Source: Xylogone sp. PMI_703 (taxonomy: Eukaryota; Ascomycota; Leotiomycetes). From it: DNA of 64,000 nt. Positions 1 to 11,269 of this stretch are shown piece after piece. Positions within the stretch are counted from its first letter, which is position 1; the number at the start of each line of letters is the position of its first letter. The translations under genes and the position numbers were made by a program. Location: NCBI GenBank assembly GCA_021399445.1, contig JAJTUQ010000003.1, forward strand, positions 6,448,001 to 6,512,000. The letters are read 5' to 3'. Under the pieces are notes generated by a model. It ran no database searches, was not told the origin of the DNA, and saw only the letters and a program-made list of their open reading frames with translations.

Positions 1-1274
1 GCCGTTCTGGTATTCTAACTCCACGATAAATCCCAGAGAAACCAGCCCCGGCGACAGTAATGCTCATTGGACGGAAATTCTCAATAACTAACGGTGCCTT
101 GATATTTGTGAACACTTACCATAATTTAGTTTCAAAGCCCCATCACTCAATGACGTGATACCCATTTTATTCAGAAGCTATATAAAACGTGTAAAATGAT
201 AGCCAAGAGGGTATGGGCGCTCGAGAGGTAGCCAGAATGATTTGACGATCGTCCAAGGTTCCGAAAGATAAATGTTTCATGAAAAACAGGACCCCGAACA
301 AATCTTGCTTTCTCCGTGTTGTCTTTATCCCATGTTGAACCCAAAGCTCCTGAAACCATGTACTAGTTCTGGATAGTGCGGGGAAATTGGAAAGTGCATC
401 AACTAACTTGATAATCAGCTCCATAGGCTATAGATTGAATGCAGCTCCAAAGTAGACTACTACAAAGTCAAGGACATGTTGAGCGAGCCAATGGGGCGGC
501 TGAAACTAACGAGAACCCGGAAAATGGACAATTGGCCCACTTATTAGGTTGATGGCTTATTGGAGGCCATACTTGACCAAGTATCCACCGACACGGTGAA
601 GTGCTTATGAATGAAGCGGACGTGATACTTCATCGGGAGAATGTCGGGTTGGTGCCGGAAATCGTGGGGAAATCGAACCTGCAACAGCGGAGTTTCAAGC
701 CGCGTCACCACTATTTGGGGTTCCCACGGGGGAAGTCAGCCATGAGTTTCCTGTTGCTGAAGGGACATGAACGGAGAACGATTATCTAAGACGGCCTTCT
801 GTACATACTGGGCATTGCCCCCCTGCATTGACTCATGCATAGTTAGGAATCACATTAGGCGTATTTTAAAGCACTTGGCGATGGCCCTCTGATTTCATCT
901 AATCAAGCAATCGTTGGCATGCTGATGTAGTTTTTGGCACCTCTCATGTATGAGCTAATCCGGAAATCGTGGGGAATATTAAGCGGCTTTTGCTGCTCTC
1001 GGACAATGACAAATCGGGGATTCCAAATCTCAGGTAACTGGCAATGTGGTACTCGCAGTAGTAAGAAAAGATACTGTTGGGTCATGAGTTGAAAAGAAAC
1101 TGGAAAATAAAGTCAGAATGTCAGTTGCGAAGTCATATACCGCTTCACAATAACCCTTTGCTCATTTGTAATAAGAATATACCTTGAATGCTATACTTCT
1201 TTTCCGTGATTTTAATCTATTAAAATCTTTCTTTTCTTCTATTTTTTAGTTCAGAACACAAGTTCCTTTCAGTT
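1..1274. other. Intergenic, no supported gene
   Basis: No domain or convincing exon chain is visible. An open frame of 85 codons at 167-424 on the minus strand has no recognisable motif. A 17-base direct repeat (CCGGAAATCGTGGGGAA) occurs near 656 and again near 960. A/T-rich and pyrimidine-rich sequence at 1190-1260 probably contains the promoter and leader of the downstream P450 gene. Confidence 0.5.
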
Positions 1275-3087
1275 ATGATGCTATCATCGCTAATATCATC
1301 GGTATCGTTGAATAGCCTTCCCATCATTGTCGGCGTGTTATTACTTTACTATTTTGTGTGGATAATATACACACGCCTCTTCCATCCATTGCGCGATATT
1401 CCTGGCCCGTTCTGGGCTTCCATTTCTAGGATATTGATAGGTGTACACGTCCTTAGAGGGGATTCCGAACGTGTTCAGCGGGGCCTGCATAAGAAGTTTG
1501 GTAAGTCTACTTTTAATAAGTATCTAGGGGCATGTTGCAGGGTGTATGATACTGATATTCCGAGCTTTTCAGGTCCTTTTGTAAGGATTGCTCCCAACGA
1601 GGTCGCAATCTCTGATCCAGATGCGATTAGGGTCATCTACAGCATCAATAGCGGCTTCACAAAGGTTGCTTTATTTCCTTGTCATATTTGCGATCTGGTA
1701 CTGATTCAGGGCTATAGACGGACTTTTATATACCATTCGCCACCAAAATCTCGCCTCATGGCGACCATTTTGCACATATAGATGAACATCTACATGCCCA
1801 GAGGCGTAGATTTGTCAATGGAATTTATTCCATGTCGACAATTCTAGAGTCAGAAGCATATATTAATGATTGCATAGACGTATTTTTGGCTAAAATGGCA
1901 AAATTTGCAAAAAAGAGACAGTCCATCGATTTAGGCGAGTGGATCCAATGGTGGGTTTATTCTTTAAAACCAAGGTTTAGAAATATTCTGCAGGATTAAC
2001 ACATACCAGGTATACATTTGACGTTGTCGGTGAGCTTTTTTCGGTCAACAGTTTGGCTTTATGAAGGACGAGCACGATTATGAGGGGTATATTAAGGCTT
2101 TGGATACCCTCTTGCCGGGAGTCGCACTGGCAGGCGTCTTGCCATCATACATTAGGGGCTTTCACCAATTAATCAGTCTGTTAGTACCGAGTATAAGAGA
2201 GGGAGTACGTGACTTCGACAAAATTCGTGCGGCTGGAAGGTATTGGGTTCAAGACCGAATGGACAAGATGCAGGCCAAGAAGGTAAACCGTGTCGACTTA
2301 CTGGATAAATTTTTCAAAATTCATGCCGAGAAGGATGGCTTTGATCTGGGAGATATCCAGAATGAGGCTTGCGTTGCCCTGTAAGTTGGGCATCACAGTT
2401 GGCCGGCTTTTTAACAGGCGCTGCTGACCACTGCCCTTTGGTAGACTTGCTGGAAGTGACACCACAGCCATTGCAATCCGCTCAATCCTCTACTACCTCA
2501 TGAGGAACCCCAAGTCATATGAAAAACTGGTGGAAGAGATTGATAAGGCGTATTCCGATGGCAGTCTGAGCGGCGCACATATTACATATGCTGAAGCTAT
2601 GAGACTTCCATACCTCACGGCTTGCTGCAAAGAAGGCTTGCGTATGCACCCAAGCGTTGGATTTGGTCTGCCACGCTATGTCCCGGAAGGAGGTAAACAG
2701 ATCTGTGGTCGATTCTTTCCCGGCGGAAGTCGTGTCACCGTTAATGCGGCAGTTGTGCATTACGATGAAGGCGTATTCGTACTAGACGCAGCAGAATTCA
2801 ATCCTGATCGGTGGCTCGGTGACTCCGCAGCTAATATGGACCGGCACATGCTCCACTTTGGGGGAGGATCGAGGACGTGTCTTGGCAAAAACGTACACTC
2901 CCTATCTTACACCTTTGCTCATGTCTCACAAATTATACAGATCTCTCTCGCGGAAATACACAAAACGATACCGATGTTACTACGATCCTATCGAATTGAA
3001 TTGGCTGAACCTGACAAAGAATGGCAAACACATAATTTTTGGTTTAACAAGCAAACGGGAATTAGGGTTTTCGTGACAGCAAGGTAA
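1275..3087 (+). pseudogene. Cytochrome P450, pisatin demethylase-like, one frameshift
   Basis: A haem-thiolate monooxygenase with an N-terminal membrane anchor (about residues 12-32). I place introns at 1501-1572, 1665-1717, 1951-2009, 2381-2444 and 2893-2940. Landmarks are the I-helix AGSDTT, the K-helix EGLR (ExxR), FNPDRW (PERF region) and the haem loop FGGGSRTCLGKN with its Cys ligand. Sequences such as GPFVRIAPNEVAISDPDAIR resemble the fungal pisatin-demethylase-like P450s. Exon lengths sum to 1517, one short of a multiple of three, and the reading frame breaks at a run of six T (2036-2041) just after the DVVGELF segment. One missing T would explain this, so it is either a real pseudogenising indel or a homopolymer error. 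All catalytic motifs are otherwise intact, and an intact gene would give about 505 residues. The substrate is unknown. It lies about 10 kb outside the RiPP genes, so membership of that pathway is doubtful. Confidence 0.8.
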
Positions 3088-3284
3088 AGCGGCAGCTTTG
3101 TGGATTCATTGCAGATGTGAGATTATTTGTTTGCTATTGGCACTACGTTGAAATCAAAATCCAATCCACTCCAATCACTACCCAGATGAAATAGCTCTAT
3201 CACTCTATATCCGAACAGGAGTATTCTGAGACTTTGTAATAGCCAACGATTAAATGCTTCTTATTGCTGCTTTAGACCTTTAAC

Positions 3285-3725
3285 CTATTTCTTCTCATCC
3301 AATGGAACGCTAAGCATGCTCTCTCTTTGTCGGCCGGATCGTGCTTGCTTGCGTAGAAAACTACATAAAATACCTGCCTGCCCACAGGGTCTACATGGCG
3401 TTGACTCGTCGCATCGGATTTTGGATTTGACACAGGCGTCACAGGCCGCTACAGTTCGCGTACCGCCGGTGGAATCGGTACGGGAATGCTTGCGGACATG
3501 ACGGATTAAGACATCTCTGCTCTCACGAAGGTCAGCTATGTGTTTGGTACCTAATTAATAAGTGGTCATGGTGTTCGCGATAGCCAGACCATACCTACGG
3601 CTGAAAGAGTAGCAACACAGGGGGCAAACAAAGTTTCGTTCCAGTGTATGCCGCAGCGTATGGCGACTCAGGTGCTCCTTGCGCTGAAAACTCCTGCCAC
3701 AAATATTGCAGTCGTGCGGAGCCAT
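3285..3725 (-). CDS. Short C2H2 + Zn2Cys6 DNA-binding protein
   Basis: Two exons, 3595-3725 and 3285-3516, with an intron at 3517-3594, give 120 residues. The start ATG has A at -3. The N-terminus holds two C2H2 fingers (CNICGRSFQRKEHLSRHTLRH, then CPLC..H....H, the second completed across the splice). A Zn2Cys6 cluster follows (CDACVKSKIRCDESTPC, then C..C..C). This order is that of fungal C2H2/C6 dual-domain regulators, which normally continue for several hundred residues with a fungal_trans domain. Here a TAG follows about 25 residues after the C6 cluster, and the next 200 bases run into the 3' end of the P450 gene. It is either a truncated regulator or a DNA-binding-only protein that could compete for sites. 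Confidence 0.7.
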
Positions 3726-4812
3726 GTTTATGTAGGGACAGGCAAAGTAACAACTAGATTTGAGAAAGACCGCAAGACTCCCCCGCAGTTTTCAAGTCTT
3801 CTGGGCCGGAGTATTTCAACCATTCTCCTCACGCTTACATTCCGCCCCCTTCTTGGTTGACCACCTTTTTAACAGCATCGATTTCTAAGCAGTGGAGAGC
3901 GCTGGATCAGCCAATCCTAAATGGAAGTACACCACCGCTGTACCGGATATGAGATTAGAACTCTAGTGCAAGCTCTCTTCACAATCTTCTGTATTCCTGC
4001 ACGCTCTAGACTAGCTAATAATATTGATTGATTGATTAATGCATACTATTTAGCATCAGAGTTGCTCTAATAGCCTCTGAATTCAAGGATAAGACGCTAG
4101 GAGCAAACTCCGAGAAACTGGGGGCTGGATGCCTTAAATATATGTTCTATCTCATACGCCAATCGTAGCATCGACCGATACATAGATACGTGCATTCCTC
4201 CTCAAACGGGAAATATTAGAAAGAGCAGTAATTTAAATATTTAATGCTATGAAGATAGTTGTAAATGTATTATACTCTATATAGTATTAAACAATATAAT
4301 AGAAAGAAAATGTTAAACTTTAGGAGAATTTTAAGAATGTTTTTAAGCTAATAACCTGACATTATAACCAATTCAAGGGGTTTAAAAGCAAATTACTCTT
4401 AGAACATATAACTACCTCTTTGGTTCCTGAAGGCTTCACCGCTAATCACTAATATCTCTGTCAGCTAGCACTACACACGCTCAAGTCCTCCTAAAGATGG
4501 GTAAATTAATGTCTTGGTTGAAATGTTAAGTGCTAAGTAGTTATTACCTGAATTGCACGTCATAGTGGCTTCCATCTCCATATGGCCTTAGGCTACAGCA
4601 TATGCTGTGAGTTCTAAGCGCAAAAATATCTAGAAAGTCACATTCGTCCTCCAGCATGTCTGTTCAGAATATCTTCCCTGCCTCTAATATCCTGGGTTAT
4701 ATGTGTGGCAATAGAGAGAGATATAATCTATGCATCCCACGTCTACTGAACTTAGTAATTGCGATTGAATCTTCTGATTTTTATATGCGTATTTTATTGT
4801 ATTTAATCAGCC
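3726..4812. other. AT-rich intergenic region
   Basis: About 1.1 kb, strongly A/T-rich between 4000 and 4400, with no domain or exon chain seen. It holds the upstream region of the short zinc-finger gene and the downstream region of the regulator at 4813-6999. Confidence 0.5.
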
Positions 4813-6999
4813 TTACCATAACAAAGTCTGGTGTCCCCGCTTCATCATAGCAGAAACCCAGTCGCAGTTACCTGAAAAGGTCTTCCTCATCTGCCAACAA
4901 TCCTCCATAATCATTATAGCTTCCGAAATGGGTCCAATATTAGTTTTTATGTCTGCAGCCAAAATGATATCTCTGAAGAGAGTATATTGCTCCTCAACCG
5001 CCAGACAGCCAGTGATAGCGAAGGCCCAGGCTGATTTCTGCAACAGTTTCGAATCCGTTAGGTTCTGGAAGGCAACGATTGTTTTCAAGACACTGCTTCT
5101 GATCTCTGGCAATTCAGGGTTGGCACCAGATAGAACAGCATGTAGATAGGTCGTTGCTGAGAGAGCGAATATCTTAGTTATCCCGGTTGAGGTGGATCCT
5201 ACTACCTTCCCTGGAAGTTCCCTTGCGGAGACAGTGCTCTCTATGATTGCTAGTTTCTCTTTTAACCGCTTTTCAATATGATTCCCGCGATTCACTAGCT
5301 CAACCATACTTAGTCTGCGTGCGTTTTCGGACTCTCTCTTCCAATTATCCAATTTGCTAATTTCTAAAATAACAACCATAACCCAATTCTCGTAGCCCAC
5401 GAGATCTGCGAGAGGAATACCCGCCGTCTCAAGCACAGACTTGTGATCTAGTTCAAGGAAAGGAGTAGATCGAATAGAAGCGCATGCGATGACATCTAAA
5501 GATATAAAGGAGCCGAGTAAAAACTTAACGGCAGTATCCGTTTCGACGCATGGAAGCGTAGTGGGCCTTTCTGTTAATGCATTGCTTTGTGAGGCTCCAC
5601 AATTTGGACTCAGCAAGGGTGTGTGCGACTGCACTAGTGTTGGAATTAAAGCTGCTGCTGCATTCAAATGCATTTTCCAGTTATCCTTGTTGGTACCCAA
5701 TAACTGAGAGGTTAGCTTAGTATCCTAAGGGATTGATATGTCGGAGTCATACCTCCCGGAATAGGAGTTGGAGGATGCACGAGAGAGCTTCTATACTCTG
5801 GGTCAGACTAGTAGCGCCACTCCAGTTGTGAGATTCCCCTATGCTAAGCTGCATCGCTTGAAGGGCCAGGTTATAGTATATTGCGTTGTCTCTTGGATGT
5901 GGAGTGGTAACGGCGCGATTGTTGCTTTGGAGTGTCAAGTATCGGTGGTGCTCACTCAATGCGAGAGTAGCATAATAGGCCGATTTAACGCATCTTAGTA
6001 GTGAGTAAAGCCAACCTCTTCCTTGGTTATTGAAGGCATGATAGTATGGGTACTGAATGAAAAAGACCTCATCTAAGTAGTGCATGAATAAAACGTCCTC
6101 CTCTTGACCGAATATGTTAGGTTCGCCACCAGGCGCTAAACCTGGAGAAATATGGCCGAATGTTTTAGCAGATGAGAGAGGATATGTTCGAGGTGTTGAC
6201 TTATAGAACTCTTGATAGCCGTGGATATCCTGGTTTGAGATATAGCCTTTATGGGAGGGTGAATTGGAGGTCAGTTCGAAGAAAGAAAGAAAAGCTTCTA
6301 AATTTTGACCAGCTTCTTGAGAGACGCCACCATCCCATCCAGTATCATTGATATGCGATGATAATGAATGGCCTCGCTGAAGCGATTCATATAGACCGGG
6401 GTTGAGATTAGAATTCGCGCCCTTGCCAGCTAAAGATATAGATGTGTCGATATCATGATTGAAGATAGAATCTGTTGGGAAAATGGTACTATCGAAAGCA
6501 GTTAAATTTGCCTCCGAAATTGGATATCTAGTGTCCTGCTGCTGTAACTCTATTGGTTCAATGGGTTTGTGTGGTGAGCTTGGTGATGCTGTGGTTAATA
6601 AGCAGGTTCCGTCGTCAGACGGTTGCTCAAGTTCTGTTTTTAGATCCTGGGATGATTGACTTTTGTGATGAACACGCCGCTTTCTTCTATTTGAGATGGT
6701 CTGACTGAGAATGCGCTTAACTTTGAAAGCTTGTTCTCTTTGTAGTACCCCTCTGTCCATCCATTCAGGTCGAGGCCCGTAGCCATGACACTCCAACTCA
6801 AGAGAAATACATGTAGTACACACGGGGCGAGTTTCGTCACATTTCTTTCTGCGCAGTCTACATGTCCAACAGCCGTGAAGACTTCGGATAGCTGTAGTAT
6901 AGTCAGGCCATTATCCCATTACTTAAATATTAATCAAGGCGGGGGCGGCGTTCATGAGAGGACAGCCTTACTATTTGCATATGAAATGGTTATGTCCAT
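4813..6999 (-). CDS. Zn2Cys6 transcription factor (full length)
   Basis: Three exons (6972-6999, 5753-6891, 4813-5703) give 685 residues. The first exon is only 28 nt. I chose it because the zinc cluster frame has a stop just upstream and no ATG, while a GTAAGG donor at 6971 and a CTACAG acceptor at 6892 join it in phase. The zinc cluster is complete and close to the N-terminus (GCWTCRLRRKKC, then PVCTTC and a last Cys). A low-complexity Ser/Gln/Pro-rich linker follows, then a long helical region with motifs such as HLNAAAALIPTLVQ, typical of Fungal_trans_2/DUF3468-type activators. The protein ends normally. It is the closest intact regulator to the left side of the RiPP cluster and a candidate pathway regulator, though 6 kb separates them. 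The first exon is the least certain part. Confidence 0.82.
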
Positions 7000-9900
7000 T
7001 ACTATAGTATGGTTTAAATCTGAGGATCAATTATTTCACCACATCATTCCAGTGGTAAAGGATGAGAATATGTTTTAACTGGGGAAGTGGACTCGGGCTC
7101 TCCCGCTCCATCCGGGCGATATTGAAAGATATTAGCACTCGTAAAATAGCGAATAGTGACAAGATATTGCGTATTATTGCTGGCATAAAAGCAGATAGGC
7201 CTAACAAGGAGTAATCTATGCAAGCCATTCTTTTAAAAAGCGGACGGACTATGTGTTCCGTGTGGAAGATCCTAGGTGAATTACGTTAGGACCCTTCGAA
7301 AGCTTCGATGTAGTATGTGGAGAGAGTAAAAAGCGAGTTTGATTCCACTGTAGACATCGAGCAAGCGGACCCATGACTTGACTTGCGCAAATGTGATACT
7401 ATAATGCAACTTCTGATAGTGCTTACTTCCCGTTAATTAACCTTCAAATCTAATTGGAATGTCGCAGAAACGGACCCATGCGCTCAGCACCACCTCGAGA
7501 CACCGGAATCGCTGTTCAAAAAGAGCCTAGTTGAAATAAACGGGTAAATGGACACGACGAAATGCTACTAAATATACAAATGCTTATAATCAGTTACGTT
7601 ATCACTGCTATGGTCAAGCAAGGTACATGCTATGCGATTGCCACCTTCTGATGAAACCCAACTGCGCCTGAGAATAATGTGACAGGGTGATCAAGCTATT
7701 TAGGCTTTATTGTAAGTCTTAGGAACTTCCTTTCTGTTCATATTACCTTTAGTTCGCATGCTAAAGAATATTACACGATTGACATAATTCTTCACTGCGG
7801 AATGCTTAATAGCGACACCAAAGCTGACATCGCTATTACGTTTTCTTTGTTTTTGATAACAAACCCTACTATGAATATATCACAAGAAGGGGACAAGTCA
7901 TGTCCATTAAGTACCTTCATTGTATACATGCATAGTATTCCTTAGAGTACGTATACCTTGCTTTGAGCAGCAAAATATAAAGAGAAAGTACCTACATGAT
8001 CCAAATTAAAGTCGGAGAATATAGCTAATCAAAACTGTGAACCATCTTTTGAATCAGTAATCATATCTTAGTTGTAATTCAACTAGTAAAAGCTAAAGCT
8101 GAATCTTACGGAGATCTTCATGTGGAGACGGATTTTGGTTTCGAATGACGGGAGACAGCAACCCCACGCATCATCCGCTATTGCGCCCGGTATTATATCG
8201 TATACAGGATGTATCTGCGCTCAGAATTATCAGCACCAACCGGAACACTTGGGTTAGCAAAAGCCAGAAAGCTTGTTTCTACTCGAGACTATCTCATTTT
8301 CACAAATCGGATCAGTGTAGTCCGTGACCTTATTGTAATAACCAGGCTGGGATTTCTTAGTATGGCTGGTAAGCCCTAAGTACCAGTAGGATGTAATCTT
8401 CCCCGCAAATCACTCCCGCCTCGAAAGGATGCACACTCGATGACCTAACACCAGATAAGTAGCTTAGGAATCCTCAGTGATCGTGTGCCGTAATCCAATC
8501 TCAGGCACTGGTACACCTGTACGTGTCATGTTTCATCATACCGAATCTACCATAATTAGCAAAAAGCCCATGGAAAAGCCAAAATGCAGGCCCTTATACC
8601 TGCCTAACAGGGGATACTGCCTGACCGTTTTGAAAAGCCGGCGGCGGGATAAACACCGGCCAATTGAGCAATATAACTCATGACAGCAGGCCATCAGCTG
8701 CCTTGATGGGTAGAGGATAGGTGGGTATTCTCCCGTGACTGTACTACGGTATCAAGCGCTATCCCCTTCGCCCTCAAAGTGTTTCCGCCTGCGAAAAGAA
8801 CAAGCCATTCATGTCTCGCAACAGTGAGACGTTAACTACCCTAATCTGCATGGCTAGTCTAGGATGTTTCATATCATTAGATCCATTCCCTCCACTGTAT
8901 GCCAATCTTTTCTATAGACTGACTGGAGTTTCCAGTGAGCGCAATACCGAGGTATGGCATAGGTAGTAACATCCTCCGCACTATGCAAACCTGCAGCAAT
9001 ATACGAGATGACATCCGACCCCTGGTAATCTATAGGAGCGCATACGGTTCTGTGGCTTGCGAAGGTAACAAGAAGCTGCTGGTTCTCGGTCAGCTGGCGA
9101 AGTCTGACCAATGACTAATGGCTAACTTACAGTATATTTCGGCATGCCGGACACCGAAGGCGGTATTACTTTATGTGTACCCTAAGATTATCTATTATTC
9201 AACCCACTACCTCTTAACGTAATTTCTTTATCAAGAGGCGTGATTACTCTACATGACCACTCTAGAGTTCTATATTTCGTTCGTCATGTTGAAAGTAAGC
9301 ACTATATATACTGGGTTCATATGGAGCAAAACTTGGCATCTTCGTTTAGAATTACTGGCAAATATAGCCAAGGCTGAAACAAACCAAGATCACCAACTTA
9401 CTTAGCAGAAACAACCAAAACCAATTACTTCTTTGTTCAAAATTGGTATGTAATCGCGCCTGCGGTTATACTAAACTCTTAGACTCAAAGCCTGTAACTC
9501 AACTGGATACCACTTAATACCGATGGTAATTGGCCACAGCGATTAACCCGTTTCTGGTAGAAATACTATCATCCCTACAAAGGACGGCCATACCAATGTA
9601 AGTGTTCTAGGCACTGAGAACACAAAATAACTAATATATGTACACTTTAATAGGATTCTAGATCCACCTGGTATATCATTGTAGTCTCAGGCCTAGGAAT
9701 AAGTGGGGCATTCCTGGTAATAAAATAAAAATTGTCTTAACTTTTATGCAGCATTTGCTAAGAACTACTAATCTAATCCACAGGTGAACTTGAGAATAAT
9801 AACGGCTCGTTAGGCCCCAGTCTTAGTACCTGCTTAAAATCTTACTATGAGCCGAGTTTGAAATATTATCGAATGCGGTTCGGGAGAACGATGCTGGCTC

Positions 9901-11269
9901 ACTCACGATAGATCTTCAGTGATCATCATGGCAGGCTAATGAGATACTGCGAGGGTTCCGATAAAGTTTATTCAACTTCGAGGAGTCTAAAGTACAAGAA
10001 GAGTAAACTACAGAAGAAAGAGAAGAAAGCTATACTCTGGTTCCTTGAGTACCTTATATAGGCATTCACCGCTCTTAGTGAGTATTATTACCATGGTGAT
10101 AATAAAGACGACTATGTCTGTTGGACCGAGCTCCAACAGACATAGTTGTGCGCTGCCTAAATCGAGAGGCTTAGACGTCGAGACTAGAATCGGGGTCAAC
10201 CCGTCACAGATACTTGGTATAAAGTATTTGTAGCCAGCCGGTCTGGCTGCATGCACGGCGCAGAGACCTTCTTTGAGGATAGCGGCCTCCAAAACTCACA
10301 CTCCAGCCCCGATTAGCTTCAACACTAGGGCCCATGGTTAATAGCATACAGAGCTTTGTGGAATGGCGAAATTATTTCCGTTTTCAGCGTTTATCTTTGG
10401 GCGTTTCTTGCCGCTATCAACAGTGATACGCTGCAAGCACAATCGCTATTTGGTGCCGGCGCTTTAGTAAAGTAAGCCCGGCCACTTGGCGCGTTTTCTT
10501 CCTCAAAAAGGGGGCAATCTGCATCACGGAGGTAGAACAGGGAGGAGATCACCTACCATGCTCAAGCATTACGTAGTAGGCTATGTACCTTACCGCTTTC
10601 AACTAATAACGCAGTGCTAGGCCCGTCGTATTTAGCTTTGGCGCGTGAACTTAGCATCTTATTAACTTGCAGTGGAGCCGGGCTTTATATTGCAGGATCC
10701 AGACTCCCGTCGCCTACTCTATCAACCACTCTTATGGTTTGTGGAGTCTAGGATATGGCTTCTCTGCATGTACGCTACACACAGCTTTAGTAGCTGCCCC
10801 ATTTATGCATCGGGTTATTTCCGAAGTTGTGCCCGACTTGCTCAACTGGGAGGGGTAACATGTAGCTTTCAGAACGTTTGAAGTTTAGGGAATGACATTA
10901 CTACGGCATGAAAACTATGCTTGATAGATGTGACAGTAAAATTTTCATCAAGACTCACGATTGAAATAGAGATGCTATCCGTGGCTTAACGGCTAGCCAT
11001 ACTGCCCTAACTATTGCTAAAGTTCCATCTCGTTTTTTACAGATGGGGCTGGCTTGGCAAATACTCTAAATGCACTCCGGAGAGACCTATTAGCTAGCTT
11101 TATCTCACGATTCACAACAAGGCCTCCAGCAATCAATGCATGGGAAATTATAAAATTTGAGAGGTTGCTAAACTCCTTAAACTTCAAGATGTCCTTGAAG
11201 CCGCTGTTCTCTTCTTGCTGAGCTTTATTGCTCTACAATAGCAAGAAGCTGAAGAAACTAGGACCGGAG
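7000..11269. other. Gene-poor region with hairpins and possible exon relics
   Basis: About 4.3 kb without a recognisable gene. Open frames are short and lack motifs. A branch-point-like CTAAC and a polypyrimidine/TTTTTTACAG acceptor at about 11010-11042 are followed by 59 open codons (to about 11220), which may be an exon relic of an unknown gene. A perfect 15-base inverted repeat lies at 10111-10146. The region is probably relic or non-coding DNA. Confidence 0.45.
10083..10149. repeat. Inverted repeat (stable hairpin) beside an imperfect palindrome
   Basis: ACTATGTCTGTTGGA at 10111-10125 is perfectly repeated in inverted form at 10132-10146, with a six-base spacer. Two or three further outer pairs are possible. 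Immediately to the left, 10083-10104 is a 22-base near-palindrome centred on CCATGG. Two adjacent dyads in gene-free DNA could be the folded end of a small transposable element or a structured transcript. No target-site duplication is obvious. Confidence 0.7.

Noticed and set aside
167..424. 85-codon minus-strand frame near the window start
   Set aside because: No motif, no neighbouring exon with the same family; too short to call.
640..745. tRNA-like sequence on the minus strand (a GGTTCGATT B-box-like piece and a GCGG-CCGC anticodon-like stem)
   Set aside because: The T-arm does not pair and there is no normal D-loop; not a credible tRNA.
8869..9111. 80-codon minus-strand frame in the gene-poor region
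   Set aside because: No recognisable domain and no splice context.
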